This document shows, one piece after another, positions 35,321-44,627 of a stretch of 64,000 bases of DNA. Position numbers and translations under genes: made by a program. Under the pieces are notes generated by a model, which was not told the DNA's origin, ran no database searches, and was given only the letters and a program-made list of their open reading frames with translations. Source of the DNA: G963666935 sp963666935 (GTDB lineage Bacteria > Bacillota > Clostridia > Christensenellales > CAG-138); contig OY762936.1 of assembly GCA_963666935.1 (NCBI GenBank), forward strand, positions 2,379,382 to 2,443,381, in the 5' to 3' direction. The number at the start of each line of letters is the position of its first letter. Positions within the stretch are counted from its first letter, which is position 1.

Positions 35321-37111
35321 TCAATCCCTAATAATCTCATTTTGATTTTCGGCTATTTTTTCTACAAGCTCATTGAGAAAAATCCAGCGCTCCATTTTCT
35401 CTTCCAGATTTTTGTCCAGATCATTTTTTTGGTCCATGAGTTCTTGAAGCCTGATATAATCACTTGAAGCCTTTGAAATCAGCACGTTTAGGTCATTGAT
35501 TTTTTCTTCCAGCGTGGCGATCTCAGCGTCTATACAGTCAAATTCGCGTTGTTCTTTGAACGAAAACTTTAGCTTTTTATCGGGTCGGATTCTGGTCTTT
35601 TCCACCCCATCCGGCTCTTTTTCACGGGCGGGGGCCGCGGTGTTTGGTTCCCAGTATTCCGAATAAGAGCCGAGGCATTTTTCAATCTCTCCGTCACCGC
35701 GAAAAATAAACACCGTGTCCGCCACTTTGTCCAAAAAATACCGGTCATGGGAAACGACGATCACAGCACCGTTGAAGCTCTCCAAGTATTCTTCAAGAAC
35801 GCCTAGGGTCTGAATGTCGAGATCATTGGTTGGCTCATCAAAAAGCAGGACGTTTGGTGCCTGCATCAAGATTCCAAGCAAATAAAGCCTCCTGCGTTCT
35901 CCACCGGATAATCTGCCTATCGTATTCCACTGCAAGTCTGGAGTGAATAAATATTTTTCAAGCATCTGCGACGCCGTCAGGGTGCCTTCCGGCGTCTCAA
36001 TGGCTCCGGAAATTTCTTTGATATAGTCAATCACCCGGCTGTTCAAATCCATTTCTGCCGAGTCCTGAGAAAAATATCCGAGTTTTACGGTATCGCCAAG
36101 CACAACGGAGCCAACGTCCGGCTTTAGCTTGCCACTGATAATCTTCATTAAAGTCGACTTTCCGCAGCCGCTTTCCCCAAGAATTCCGATCCTGTCATTG
36201 CGAAGAAGCATATGCTCGAAATGGCGAATCAGCTGTTTCCCCGCAAATCCCATTGAGACGTCTCTGATCTCAATCGTCTTTTTACCCAGCCTGCTTGAAG
36301 GCGATGCCAGCTTCAACTTCGCCGCGTCAGAAGGCCCGGTTTGTTGATTGAGCGCCTCAAAACGGGCGATCCTATCCTTGCTTTTTGTGCCACGTGCACA
36401 AGGTCCGCGTTGAATCCATTCAAGCTCTTTTCGTAAAATGCTTTGCCTTTTGCGCTCGGCTCCCAATTCCATTTCCTCTCGCTGCGCCTTGAGCGCAAGG
36501 TATGCCGAGTAGTTTGCCTGGTAGCTGTACAAATGGCCGCCATCGATTTCGACGATTTTGTTCGCTACCCGTTCCAAAAAATAGCGGTCATGCGTTACCA
36601 TGATAATGGCGCCTTGATATTTGATGAGATAACTTTCAAGCCACTGCACCATAGCGATGTCCAGATGGTTCGTAGGTTCATCGAGAATCATCACGTCGCA
36701 GGGATGTATCAGCACTTGCGCAATCGCCATACATTTTCGTTGGCCTCCGGATAAGCTTCCCACCGGTTTTTCAATGTCGGTGATGCCAAGCTGCGTAAGA
36801 ATCTTTTTTGCCTCAAATTCTTTGCTCTCTCTTAGCGCCGGAGCATCGGAAAATATGTGTTCCAAAACAGTCAGTTTTTCATCCAATACCGGATTCTGAG
36901 GCAAATACTGAAGACGGATGCCCGGATATTTCGTTACAGTACCCCCATCGGGCTCTTCAACTTGTGCCAGAATCCGAAGAAAGGTTGACTTGCCGGTTCC
37001 GTTCGCTCCAATTACTCCAATTTTGTCGCCCTTATCTATATAGAGAGAGACATCCTTGATCAATCCTTTTTCGCTATAACTCTTTACGATCTTTTCTGCA
37101 CAAAGCAACAT
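35321..37111 (-). CDS. ABC-F family ATPase
   Basis: About 596 residues, two ABC domains without membrane segments. First: GANGTGKST, LSGGQRK, MILDEPTNHLD. Second: GESGCGKST, LSGGERRR, LLFDEPTNDLD. A basic linker (~230-280) and a C-terminal coiled coil (~535-590) follow. ABC-F proteins act on the ribosome, as in translation rescue or antibiotic protection; this Uup/YdiF-like layout does not identify which. A GTG at 37129 is an alternative start; GAGG lies 12 bases before the chosen ATG. Confidence 0.9.
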   Translation of the reverse strand: MLLCAEKIVKSYSEKGLIKDVSLYIDKGDKIGVIGANGTGKSTFLRILAQVEEPDGGTVTKYPGIRLQYLPQNPVLDEKLTVLEHIFSDAPALRESKEFEAKKILTQLGITDIEKPVGSLSGGQRKCMAIAQVLIHPCDVMILDEPTNHLDIAMVQWLESYLIKYQGAIIMVTHDRYFLERVANKIVEIDGGHLYSYQANYSAYLALKAQREEMELGAERKRQSILRKELEWIQRGPCARGTKSKDRIARFEALNQQTGPSDAAKLKLASPSSRLGKKTIEIRDVSMGFAGKQLIRHFEHMLLRNDRIGILGESGCGKSTLMKIISGKLKPDVGSVVLGDTVKLGYFSQDSAEMDLNSRVIDYIKEISGAIETPEGTLTASQMLEKYLFTPDLQWNTIGRLSGGERRRLYLLGILMQAPNVLLFDEPTNDLDIQTLGVLEEYLESFNGAVIVVSHDRYFLDKVADTVFIFRGDGEIEKCLGSYSEYWEPNTAAPAREKEPDGVEKTRIRPDKKLKFSFKEQREFDCIDAEIATLEEKINDLNVLISKASSDYIRLQELMDQKNDLDKNLEEKMERWIFLNELVEKIAENQNEIIRD

Positions 37112-37342
37112 AAAATGCCGATACCTCACAAATATAGATGTCTGCCTTCAAAATACCGCTGCCCTTTGAAAATGGCATTTTGTCTAACTGGACAGCCCCG
37201 TTAACCCAGGACTTGAGAACCGCAAGTCCGATGCTCTCTTTGTCCCACGCACGTCTAGGTCGACGCGGCAAACTTTCTGCCATTTTTTTCACACGACGCC
37301 GAAGAAATCCCGGCATTATTATTTTTTGCCTATTTCGTTCGA

Positions 37343-39496
37343 TTATTCCTGCACCTGCTTCATGGATAGGGAGATGCGCTTTTTCACTGGGTCTACAGCA
37401 AGCACCGCAACCTTGACCACATCCCCTAAGCGAACTGCCTCGGAAGGATGCTTCAAAAAGCGGTTGGTAATCTCCGAAATATGCACAAGACCATCCTGAT
37501 GGACACCGATATCCACAAAGACACCGAAGTCGATAACGTTGCGCACCGTTCCCGTCAACACCATTCCGGGAACGAGATCTTTCATATCCAATACATCCGT
37601 TCTCAATATCGGCGGGGGCAGCTCATCCCGGGGATCGCGGCCCGGCTTGGTCAATTCTTTGATAAGATCCCGCAGGGTAGGAATGCCAATCTCACATTCC
37701 TTGGCCGCCTGGGCTTCCCCATAGGCTTTGACCCGCGCACTTAATTCCGATATCGTGCCGTCCTCCACATCCCTCAGCGTATAGTTTGTAATCTTCAACA
37801 GCTGCTGCGCCGCCTGATAGCTTTCCGGATGTACGCCCGTATGATCCAAAATGGATTTACTCTCCACAACCCGCAAAAAACCCGCGCATTGTTCATAAGC
37901 CCGGGGGCCCAGCTTGGGCACCTTTAACAGCTGCCTGCGTTCCCGAAACGCACCATTTTCCTCCCGGTAGACGACGATGTTTTTCGCCGTGGTCTCATTC
38001 AATCCCGACACGCGCCTAAGCAGGGATGACGACGCAGTGTTTAGATCCACGCCCACCGCATTCACGCAGTCCTCAACCACGCCGGACAGGGTATCATCCA
38101 GCTTCTTTTGCGGCATATCATGCTGATACTGCCCTACTCCAATGGCCTTGGGATCAATCTTCACCAGCTCCGCCAGCGGGTCCTGCATCCTTCTTGCAAT
38201 CGACACGGCGGAGCGGAGGTTTACGTCATACTGAGGAAATTCCTCCGCCGCCAGTTTGGAAGCGGAATACACGGAAGCCCCCGCCTCATTTACAATCATA
38301 TAGCTGACCCCCGGCGTTTTAGCAATCAACTCGCAGGTCATCTGCTCCGTCTCCCGAGAGGCTGTGCCGTTGCCAATGGCAATGTGCTCTACTTTGTGTT
38401 TTTCAATCAGCATTTTCAGGGCATTGATGGCCTCGTTTTTTTGCCGCTCTCCAAAGGTTGGATAGACCACCGCCGTATCGAGAACCTTACCGGTTTCATC
38501 CACCACGGCCACCTTACAGCCATTGCGGAATCCCGGGTCCAAACCCATGGTGACATGTCCCTTCACGGGCGGCTGCAGCAGAAGGGGTTTTAGATTCAAA
38601 GCAAAGTTATGAATGGCGCCCTCCGATGCCTGATCAGTTAAAAAGCTGCGGATTTCCCGTTCCAAAGACGGGCTTAGCAGCCGGTCGTAGCCGTCCGTGG
38701 CAGCCGCCTTCACGATTTCAGCCGCCATGGAATTCCCTCGCACCATTTCAGAATAAACGAGCGTCAGCGCCTGTTCCCGATCCAGGTCAAAGCTTACCTT
38801 TAAAAAGCCATCCTTTTCGCCACGGTTCATGGCCAGTATCTGGTGTCCCTGCAAACGGCTCAGAGGCTGAGAGAACGTATAATATAAGCTGTATACTGAG
38901 TCTTCCTCCTTTGCCGCCTCGCTGGACAGCTTACCCTGTCTGGTTGTGGTATCCCGGAGGCGTTTTCGGATGGAGGGACTGTCGGAGACCAGCTCTGCTA
39001 TGATGTCGGAGGCACCCGCAAGGGCCTCCGCAATATCCATGACCCCTTTCTCCGCATCCACAAATTGTTTTGCCAGCAGCGCCGGATCACCCAGCTTTGC
39101 ATCCTGTGCAAGAAGCTGCATGGCCAGTGGCTCCAACCCCTTCTCCTTGGCAACCGTGGCTCTGGTGCGGCGCTTTTGTTTATAAGGCCGATACACATCC
39201 TCTACATCCGCCAGGGTGTTTGCCTCGTCAATCTGCTTTGACAGCGCATCCGTCAGCTTATCCTGGGCGGAGATGGCTTTTTTCACTTCGTCCCGGCGCT
39301 GGGCAAGATTTCTTAAATACGTAAGACGTTCCGCCAATTCCCGAAGCACGGTATCATCCATGCTGCCATGCAGTTCCTTACGGTATCTGGCGATAAAAGG
39401 AATCGTATTCCCCTCATCAATCAGGGTAATCACGTTTTTGATATGTTCCCGATCCTTATGAAGCTCTTTTACTAAAATTCCAATCGTCTGATCCAT
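37343..39496 (-). CDS. tex: Tex family S1 RNA-binding protein
   Basis: 717 residues in the usual order: N-terminal helical Tex domain, YqgF/RNase-H-like domain (GLDPGFRNGCKVAVVDETG, ~323-341), helix-hairpin-helix pairs (GVDLNTASSSLLRRVSGLN), and a C-terminal S1 domain (VLTGTVRNVIDFGVFVDIG, ~650-668). It binds nucleic acid and affects transcription; the detailed role is uncertain. CAAGGAGCATGC precedes the ATG. A conserved housekeeping gene. Confidence 0.95.
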   Translation of the reverse strand: MDQTIGILVKELHKDREHIKNVITLIDEGNTIPFIARYRKELHGSMDDTVLRELAERLTYLRNLAQRRDEVKKAISAQDKLTDALSKQIDEANTLADVEDVYRPYKQKRRTRATVAKEKGLEPLAMQLLAQDAKLGDPALLAKQFVDAEKGVMDIAEALAGASDIIAELVSDSPSIRKRLRDTTTRQGKLSSEAAKEEDSVYSLYYTFSQPLSRLQGHQILAMNRGEKDGFLKVSFDLDREQALTLVYSEMVRGNSMAAEIVKAAATDGYDRLLSPSLEREIRSFLTDQASEGAIHNFALNLKPLLLQPPVKGHVTMGLDPGFRNGCKVAVVDETGKVLDTAVVYPTFGERQKNEAINALKMLIEKHKVEHIAIGNGTASRETEQMTCELIAKTPGVSYMIVNEAGASVYSASKLAAEEFPQYDVNLRSAVSIARRMQDPLAELVKIDPKAIGVGQYQHDMPQKKLDDTLSGVVEDCVNAVGVDLNTASSSLLRRVSGLNETTAKNIVVYREENGAFRERRQLLKVPKLGPRAYEQCAGFLRVVESKSILDHTGVHPESYQAAQQLLKITNYTLRDVEDGTISELSARVKAYGEAQAAKECEIGIPTLRDLIKELTKPGRDPRDELPPPILRTDVLDMKDLVPGMVLTGTVRNVIDFGVFVDIGVHQDGLVHISEITNRFLKHPSEAVRLGDVVKVAVLAVDPVKKRISLSMKQVQE

Positions 39497-39650
39497 GCAT
39501 GCTCCTTGTAATCCGTCATTCTAATTATGTTACCACAAAAATGAAAGGCGCGCCTCCCCGAACCTGGATCCATCCAGACACTTTTGGTTTCTTTTATCGT
39601 AGCCAGATAATAATAAAATAGCAATGTGCAAATACAACAAAGCACATGCT

Positions 39651-39688
39651 TATCAGAGAGGCTACTTTTATCAAGTGCCTCTCTGATA
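39651..39688. repeat. perfect 12-bp inverted repeat
   Basis: TATCAGAGAGGC and GCCTCTCTGATA flank a 14-base loop. It could be a terminator-like hairpin without T-run or the mark of a small mobile element. It sits in a gene-free stretch (39497-40145) that otherwise holds only the IS remnant. Confidence 0.65.
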
Positions 39689-39797
39689 CCCCATATTCAT
39701 TCTCATCACCAGATTAGACAGAAGAAATTCAAGAGACGGTACTCCTCATGATTTCGTCCGCAGTATTGCCTCAACCCAATAGGCAGGTATTAGTTAT

Positions 39798-39853
39798 TAT
39801 ACACGTCGTGCATGCTCATTCTGGGTACTAATCAAACGGAACAGACAGCCTTA
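39798..39853. mobile_element. solo end of the IS3-type element
   Basis: The stretch with catgctcattctgggtacta, then atcaaacgg and acagacagcctta, matches 54069-54127 beside the transposase gene in order and orientation. No transposase sequence adjoins it, so it is a remnant of an older copy. Confidence 0.6.
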
Positions 39854-40145
39854 AATGCATGATTGGGACAATGGGTTTCGCTAATCGCTTGCTAATTTGA
39901 GGTTTTAATAAGCGGCTAAAAATTTGATAGTCGGCATTGCGGGCAAAAAATCCAAAAACTCAAAATACCCTGAAATAAGGGATATCCGCGATATTTATAA
40001 TTATACACCAGTGTCTTGTAAGGCATTGGCCCCTCTCCTAATAAAATAGTTCTTAAATCACTGCCTCTAATCACAATCAAATAACGCTAAAACGATATCC
40101 AAGCCTGCGACGAAGGGACCAATGGAACTCCCGGTATTGTATGTT

Positions 40146-40304
40146 TTAATATCGTCCTTCATCAAGCTCGACGCAAACGCTGTCAGACTGTTCTTCGTTG
40201 TTCACCTTCTTTATATGGTCAGCACTTTGTTTCAATACATGTGCGATTGCAACCAGAATTATTTCTTTCCCGAGGTATTCCAGCCTGACAATATTTTCTT
40301 TCAT
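40146..40304 (-). CDS. 52-residue protein of unknown function
   Basis: The frame starts MKENIVRLEYLGKEIILVAI and ends in an acidic tail. TTAAGGAGCGAGAAT is a strong ribosome site. It has one helix-like hydrophobic stretch but no clear membrane segment or metal motif. It lies 95 bases after the terminal NifX-like gene, separated by a hairpin at 40337-40370, so it could be the last member of the iron-sulfur operon. Confidence 0.55.
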   Translation of the reverse strand: MKENIVRLEYLGKEIILVAIAHVLKQSADHIKKVNNEEQSDSVCVELDEGRY

Positions 40305-40336
40305 ATTCTCGCTCCTTAATACTTTAACAAACGTGC

Positions 40337-40370
40337 GCAAGCTCTAAAGATTAATTGCTTCAGAGCTTGC
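40337..40370 (-). promoter_or_regulatory. hairpin after the nifX-like gene
   Basis: GCAAGCTCT and AGAGCTTGC pair perfectly. On the minus strand no T-run follows, on the plus strand TTCTTTTC does. It could be an mRNA-stabilising hairpin or a weak bidirectional terminator. Confidence 0.5.
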
Positions 40371-40398
40371 TTCTTTTCATTTCAGACATAATTTATTT

Positions 40399-40740
40399 TT
40401 ATTCATTAGAATGCTGATGACAAACAGAACCCGTTGATTTTAGTTTGCCCTGTAAATAGCTGTTGGCTGCTGCTTCCGCATCGCCGGATGCTCCGGTAAT
40501 GACCTCGATTCCTTTTTCATTGAAAATATCAACCGCGCCTCCTCCCATACCACCCGAAATGATTACATTTACATCCTTTTCGTGAAGGAAAACGGGCAGG
40601 AAGCCCGGCCTATGCCCTGGATTGGGTACATACTGCTTGTTTACGATCTGCGTACCCTGCGCTTCAAAAATAGCAAATGCCTCACAATGACCAAAATGCT
40701 CGGTTATAGTTTTTCCTTCACATGCAACAGCAATTTTCAT
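40399..40740 (-). CDS. NifX/NifB-like FeMo-cofactor-binding family protein
   Basis: 113 residues, MKIAVACEGKTITEHFGHCEAF typical of the dinitrogenase iron-molybdenum cofactor family, with GGMGGGAVDIF and a Cys-His tail (SVCHQHSNE). Members include the Mo-Cu orange protein (ORP) of sulfate reducers. It overlaps the thioesterase gene by 4 bases. Second of two such proteins in the operon; probably a metallocluster carrier or sensor. No nitrogenase genes are present. Confidence 0.88.
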   Translation of the reverse strand: MKIAVACEGKTITEHFGHCEAFAIFEAQGTQIVNKQYVPNPGHRPGFLPVFLHEKDVNVIISGGMGGGAVDIFNEKGIEVITGASGDAEAAANSYLQGKLKSTGSVCHQHSNE

Positions 40741-41174
40741 AAATATTTTTCTCCTTTAAAATTATCATGGATTTTACGTAGAACAGAATAACCATCGGGG
40801 ATAGCACGTTCCGCATTGACCGGTTTTAGCAGCTTATCCGTCCAAGCGTGCTTTGTTTCTCCAACAGCCAGAAGTTGATTCGTTTCCGCATTAAACACTT
40901 GATATGAAAAACAGATCCGCACTCGGGAAAAGCTTTTCAGGCCGGTTATAACCAGAATTTCATCCTCATATCTTGCCGGACTTTTATACTTGCAATTCAT
41001 CTCATAGAGAGGAAGTAAAACACCTCTGGATTCAATACCGCTATTGGAAGCACCAACCTTTTTCAGGAAGTCAGTGCGTCCGGCTTCAAACCACACCGTA
41101 TAGTTGGAGTGATGAATAATGCCCATCTGATCCGTTTCCGAATATCTTGCGGTGAACCGTGTTTCTGTCTGCAT
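40737..41174 (-). CDS. 4HBT (YbgC-type) acyl-CoA thioesterase
   Basis: 145 residues, hotdog fold. YSETDQMGIIHHSNYTVWFEAGR (~10-32) contains the catalytic Asp of the YbgC/FadM group. An acyl-CoA thioesterase is out of place in an iron-sulfur operon, but it overlaps the next gene by 4 bases and lies only 3 bases after the upstream one, so it is co-translated. Confidence 0.9.
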   Translation of the reverse strand: MQTETRFTARYSETDQMGIIHHSNYTVWFEAGRTDFLKKVGASNSGIESRGVLLPLYEMNCKYKSPARYEDEILVITGLKSFSRVRICFSYQVFNAETNQLLAVGETKHAWTDKLLKPVNAERAIPDGYSVLRKIHDNFKGEKYL

Positions 41175-41177
41175 CAG

Positions 41178-42044
41178 TTAATATCCCCCCCGCAAATAGT
41201 TGTTATAAATGTTGTCCCATATTGACGCGATCGCTTTTCCCGCCGGGCTGTCCGGATAACAGGCGATGCTTTGGCAGCGGTTCACCGCTTTTACAACTGT
41301 TCCGTCATATGGGATTCTGCCGATTAACGGAATGGACAAGCCATTACAATAGCTTTCAATCTCGTTTGCCGCATGTTCATTCACGTCAAATTTGTTGATA
41401 CACACGGCGCAGTTAACTCCAAAATGCTTTGAGGTTTCAATGATTCGCTTCAAGTCGTGCATGCCGGATATAGTTGGTTCAGCTACAATGAGTACAAAAT
41501 CCACACCGCTGATCGACGCAATGACAGGGCAGCCGATTCCAGGTGACCCGTCTATAATGGCCAGCTCGGAGTCAGGCGCTTCTTGGGTAAGCTGCTTTTT
41601 GACAGCCGTAACCAACTTGCCGGAAGCTCCGCTACCCATTTTGAGCTGTGCGGTTGAAAATACTCTTCCATCATTTTTGTAAAGCATCAGATCTCCGGAG
41701 ACATGGTTCTGCATTGAGATTGCCTGTACGGGGCAAATTTCTACACAAACGCCGCAGCCCTCGCACTCGAATTCACCGATTGAGAAGTCCTTTATCGCCC
41801 CAAAATTGCAGTTTTCCTCACACAAGCCGCAACGGATACACTTTTTCTGATCAATTACTGCTTTTCCAAAGCCGTAATAATCAGTTTTTACCGGTTCAGA
41901 TAATTGTGATATAACAAGATGAAGATTAGGAGCGTCAACATCACAGTCAGCGAAGGCCTTTCCTTTGCTCAGTTCAATGAACGCGCTTGCCACTGTAGTC
42001 TTACCCGTACCGCCTTTACCACTGAGAATCAGAAGCTGTTTCAT
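41178..42044 (-). CDS. MinD-like P-loop ATPase with two [4Fe-4S] motifs
   Basis: 288 residues. The deviant Walker A LSGKGGTGKTT (~7-17) has the signature lysine. An inserted ferredoxin module has CIRCGLCEENC and CEGCGVCVEIC (~62-105). Walker-B-like IIDGSPGIGCP follows. The ferredoxin-containing MinD family forms pairs next to NifX/ORP genes in anaerobes and is thought to assemble or insert metal clusters. It overlaps its paralogue upstream by 4 bases. Confidence 0.9.
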   Translation of the reverse strand: MKQLLILSGKGGTGKTTVASAFIELSKGKAFADCDVDAPNLHLVISQLSEPVKTDYYGFGKAVIDQKKCIRCGLCEENCNFGAIKDFSIGEFECEGCGVCVEICPVQAISMQNHVSGDLMLYKNDGRVFSTAQLKMGSGASGKLVTAVKKQLTQEAPDSELAIIDGSPGIGCPVIASISGVDFVLIVAEPTISGMHDLKRIIETSKHFGVNCAVCINKFDVNEHAANEIESYCNGLSIPLIGRIPYDGTVVKAVNRCQSIACYPDSPAGKAIASIWDNIYNNYLRGGY

Positions 42045-42877
42045 GATGCTGCCTCCTTAGAAATATCTCTAAGCAGCTTTTTGAAAAGCGCTTGGTATTG
42101 ATCGCTTTCCCGAACCGCCACAAGGCCCTTTGAGTTAAGCGTTCCTAATTTTTTGTCATAAGGTATTTTTGCAAGGACAGTGATCTTATTCTCACTGCAA
42201 AACTTTTCAGACGGGTTTTCTCCGGGCAAACATTTGTTAAGAACAACACCAAACGGCTTGTTAAAGAGTTTCACAAGGTCATAGACCATAGCAAGGTTAT
42301 GAGAGCCGAACAGCGTCGGTTCTGCAACCAATACGCAGTAATCAGCCTCACGAATGCTTTCCATAACGATACAGGCACTCCCCGGAGGGCAGTCAATTAG
42401 GATAGTATCCTGCTTCGGCAGCTTTCCCATAAGCCCCTTAATAATTGGAACTCCGGATACTTCACCGGTGTTCAGACAGCCGGTAAGAACGGTAACGCTA
42501 CCTGAAAGCCCTACCTCTATCGTGCCAATTTCTCTTTCCTTTTTGCTGAGCGCTTTTACAGGGCAGAAAAGGATACAGCCTCCGCAGGAATGGCAGACCT
42601 CGTAAAAAATCATCAGCTTGTCCTTGAGCAACGCCAACGCATTGTATTTGCAAAAATCAACGCATTTCCGGCAGCCTGTGCATTTGCTCATATCAATCTC
42701 AGGCACCGTCACAGCAACTGATTGCCTCTCCGCAATCTCTGGTTTCAAAAACAGGTGGCCGTTAGGCTCTTCAACATCACAATCTACATATACCGCTTTT
42801 TCAGCGGCGCAGACAAGATTAACGGAAACGAGGGTTTTTCCTGTTCCGCCCTTGCCACTGAGTACGGCGATTCTCAT
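42041..42877 (-). CDS. MinD-like P-loop ATPase with two [4Fe-4S] motifs
   Basis: 278 residues, paralogue of the gene downstream, with the same order: LSGKGGTGKTL, then CTGCRKCVDFC and CHSCGGCILFC (~65-105), then LIDCPPGSAC. The pair probably forms a heterodimer. It overlaps the upstream NifX-like gene by 4 bases, showing tight coupling of the assembly ATPases with their likely client. Confidence 0.9.
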   Translation of the reverse strand: MRIAVLSGKGGTGKTLVSVNLVCAAEKAVYVDCDVEEPNGHLFLKPEIAERQSVAVTVPEIDMSKCTGCRKCVDFCKYNALALLKDKLMIFYEVCHSCGGCILFCPVKALSKKEREIGTIEVGLSGSVTVLTGCLNTGEVSGVPIIKGLMGKLPKQDTILIDCPPGSACIVMESIREADYCVLVAEPTLFGSHNLAMVYDLVKLFNKPFGVVLNKCLPGENPSEKFCSENKITVLAKIPYDKKLGTLNSKGLVAVRESDQYQALFKKLLRDISKEAAS

Positions 42878-43248
42878 TCCTGGCCACCCCCGTGGTTATG
42901 GAGTCCAGGGTGAATTTCAGAGAGAAGCGATAATTTTCCTTCCATAAAACTCTTAATATTATCCGAAACAGTTCCTTCGTGGGCTTTGTACATTTCGATT
43001 TTCGCGGCGTTTAAAACCTGTGCGGCGTTATCCCCGCAGCGGTAAGTGATGATTGCCTTGGCTCCATGATCCGCCAGCATCTGCGATGCTTTGATTCCGG
43101 CTCCGCCCTGGCTCGTGGCAGCGGAATTGTCCAAGAATTCATGGCTTCCGGTTTCGGTATCAAACGACACGTATAGCGGAGTGCGACCAAAGGAGGGGCA
43201 AACGGGGACATCAAGGGATTTGCTTTCTACCGGTACAATTAGTTTCAT
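42874..43248 (-). CDS. NifX/ORP-like cofactor-binding protein
   Basis: 124 residues. PVCPSFGRTPLYVSFDTETG corresponds to the family's HFGR-type region, TSQGGAGIKASQMLADHGAKA is the conserved helix, and a His-rich end (HPGLHNHGGGQE) follows. It is closer to the ORP type than is the 113-residue relative downstream. Direct overlap with the MinD pair supports an ORP-like cluster protein. Confidence 0.87.
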   Translation of the reverse strand: MKLIVPVESKSLDVPVCPSFGRTPLYVSFDTETGSHEFLDNSAATSQGGAGIKASQMLADHGAKAIITYRCGDNAAQVLNAAKIEMYKAHEGTVSDNIKSFMEGKLSLLSEIHPGLHNHGGGQE

Positions 43249-43290
43249 AATAGTTTCTCCGTTTCATTTTTTATTCGCTGCTTACACAGC

Positions 43291-44133
43291 TTAAACAAAT
43301 TGATGTTCGACCTCTTGGGCTGCTTCGGCTAAATAATCATTGTTGAAGCGTTCAAACTCGCCTTTGTCGGCAAGGCTTGCCATCATCGGATCAATCGGAA
43401 TTCTGCCAAGGATATTCAGACCAAGCTCTTTAGCGGTTTCCTGTAAATTACTCTCTCCAAAAATCTTAATTTCTTTCCCGCAGTCGGGGCATTTCACATA
43501 GCTCATATTCTCAACAATACCCAAAACAGGAATATTCATTTGATTCGCCATGTTGTATGCCTTTTTGACAATCATGGATACAAGTTCTTGAGGTGAAGTA
43601 ACAATTACAATCCCATCCAAAGGAATAGATTGGAACACGGTAAGCGGCACATCTCCCGTTCCCGGCGGCAGATCGATAAACAAAAAATCAAGGTCTCCCC
43701 ATATTACATCCTTCCAGAACTGCTTAACGGTATTGGCAAGCAGCGGACCTCTCCAGATGACAGGTGCGTCATCCTGAGGAAGCAGCAGGTTAATGGACAT
43801 AATGCGGATATCGTTGTGAGTCTTTTCCGGGAATAACCCCAATTCACTTCCCTGTGCCTTTCGGGTAAGACCGAACATCTTCGGTATAGACGGCCCTGTA
43901 ATGTCAGCGTCCAGTATTCCAGTATTGTATCCTTTTCTGTTTATCAGAATGGAGAGCATCGCCGTGACAAGAGATTTCCCGACACCGCCTTTACCACTGA
44001 CTACCCCAATCACTCTTTTTATTGTGTTTAATTCATTGGTGGCTTCCAAAAAGCTCTTTGGATTCTTTTCGCATCCTTCACAGGATTCCTTGCTGCATTC
44101 GGTGTCTGAACAGGCTTTCTTTTTCTCCGACAT
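43291..44133 (-). CDS. Mrp/ApbC/NBP35 iron-sulfur carrier ATPase
   Basis: About 280 residues. The N-terminus has CSDTECSKESCEGC, an NBP35-type cluster motif. Walker A VSGKGGVGKSL (~45-55), LPPGTGDVPLT (switch region) and C-terminal CPDC bind the bridging [4Fe-4S] cluster. It carries clusters to apo-proteins. TTAGGAG supports the ATG at 44133. Mrp next to NifX and MinD pairs is the known ORP arrangement. Confidence 0.92.
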   Translation of the reverse strand: MSEKKKACSDTECSKESCEGCEKNPKSFLEATNELNTIKRVIGVVSGKGGVGKSLVTAMLSILINRKGYNTGILDADITGPSIPKMFGLTRKAQGSELGLFPEKTHNDIRIMSINLLLPQDDAPVIWRGPLLANTVKQFWKDVIWGDLDFLFIDLPPGTGDVPLTVFQSIPLDGIVIVTSPQELVSMIVKKAYNMANQMNIPVLGIVENMSYVKCPDCGKEIKIFGESNLQETAKELGLNILGRIPIDPMMASLADKGEFERFNNDYLAEAAQEVEHQFV

Positions 44134-44171
44134 ATCGATCAACTCCTAACCAACATCATTTTTTTAGAAAC

Positions 44172-44612
44172 TCAGTCGTAATTTTTCATGACTGTTTCGC
44201 TATCCGAGAATAATTCCGGTGCAATTTCATACATACTCTTTGACCAAAAAGACATTTTTTTATGTTCATTAAAGTATTTCATAGGTATCGGATGGGTCCC
44301 CACAATTACCTTTACGCCATATCGAGTTTCAATAAACTCCTTGAAGGCTTTTATACGCGGGCATGGGGGGTATCCAACAACCAGTCCCGTTGCAAGGTGA
44401 ATAATTTTCGCTCCGTTTTTTATCATTTCTTCCGGTACATACTCGATGTTGCCGCCAGGGCATCCGCCGCAATTTGAGTATCCCACCAGTTCGATTTCCT
44501 CTTCCGGTGGATAAATTGAAAACCCTCCTGCTCTTTCTTTTAACGCCCGCAGGCATTTCCTGCCTCCGCAGTTTTGATAGCGAGAACAAATAATAATTCC
44601 TATTTTCTTCAT
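44172..44612 (-). CDS. CGGC domain protein
   Basis: 146 residues. NCGGRKCLRAL near residue 14 and GYSNCGGCPGGN (~45-56) define the CGGC domain, a small family with probable metal- or cluster-binding cysteines found in anaerobes. Function unknown. It lies between the flavin reductase and Mrp genes in the same operon. Confidence 0.87.
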   Translation of the reverse strand: MKKIGIIICSRYQNCGGRKCLRALKERAGGFSIYPPEEEIELVGYSNCGGCPGGNIEYVPEEMIKNGAKIIHLATGLVVGYPPCPRIKAFKEFIETRYGVKVIVGTHPIPMKYFNEHKKMSFWSKSMYEIAPELFSDSETVMKNYD

Positions 44613-44627
44613 AGTCTTGGCGCTCCA

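Noticed and set aside
37130..37342. 80-codon minus-strand frame between tex and the ABC-F gene
   Set aside because: No ribosome site, arginine-rich composition typical of a chance frame, and no recognisable motif; it also overlaps the ABC-F start.
40399..43248. Nitrogen fixation locus
   Set aside because: NifX-, NifU- and NifS-like genes suggest it, but nifHDK, nifE, nifN and nifB are absent; the set fits ORP-type clusters better.
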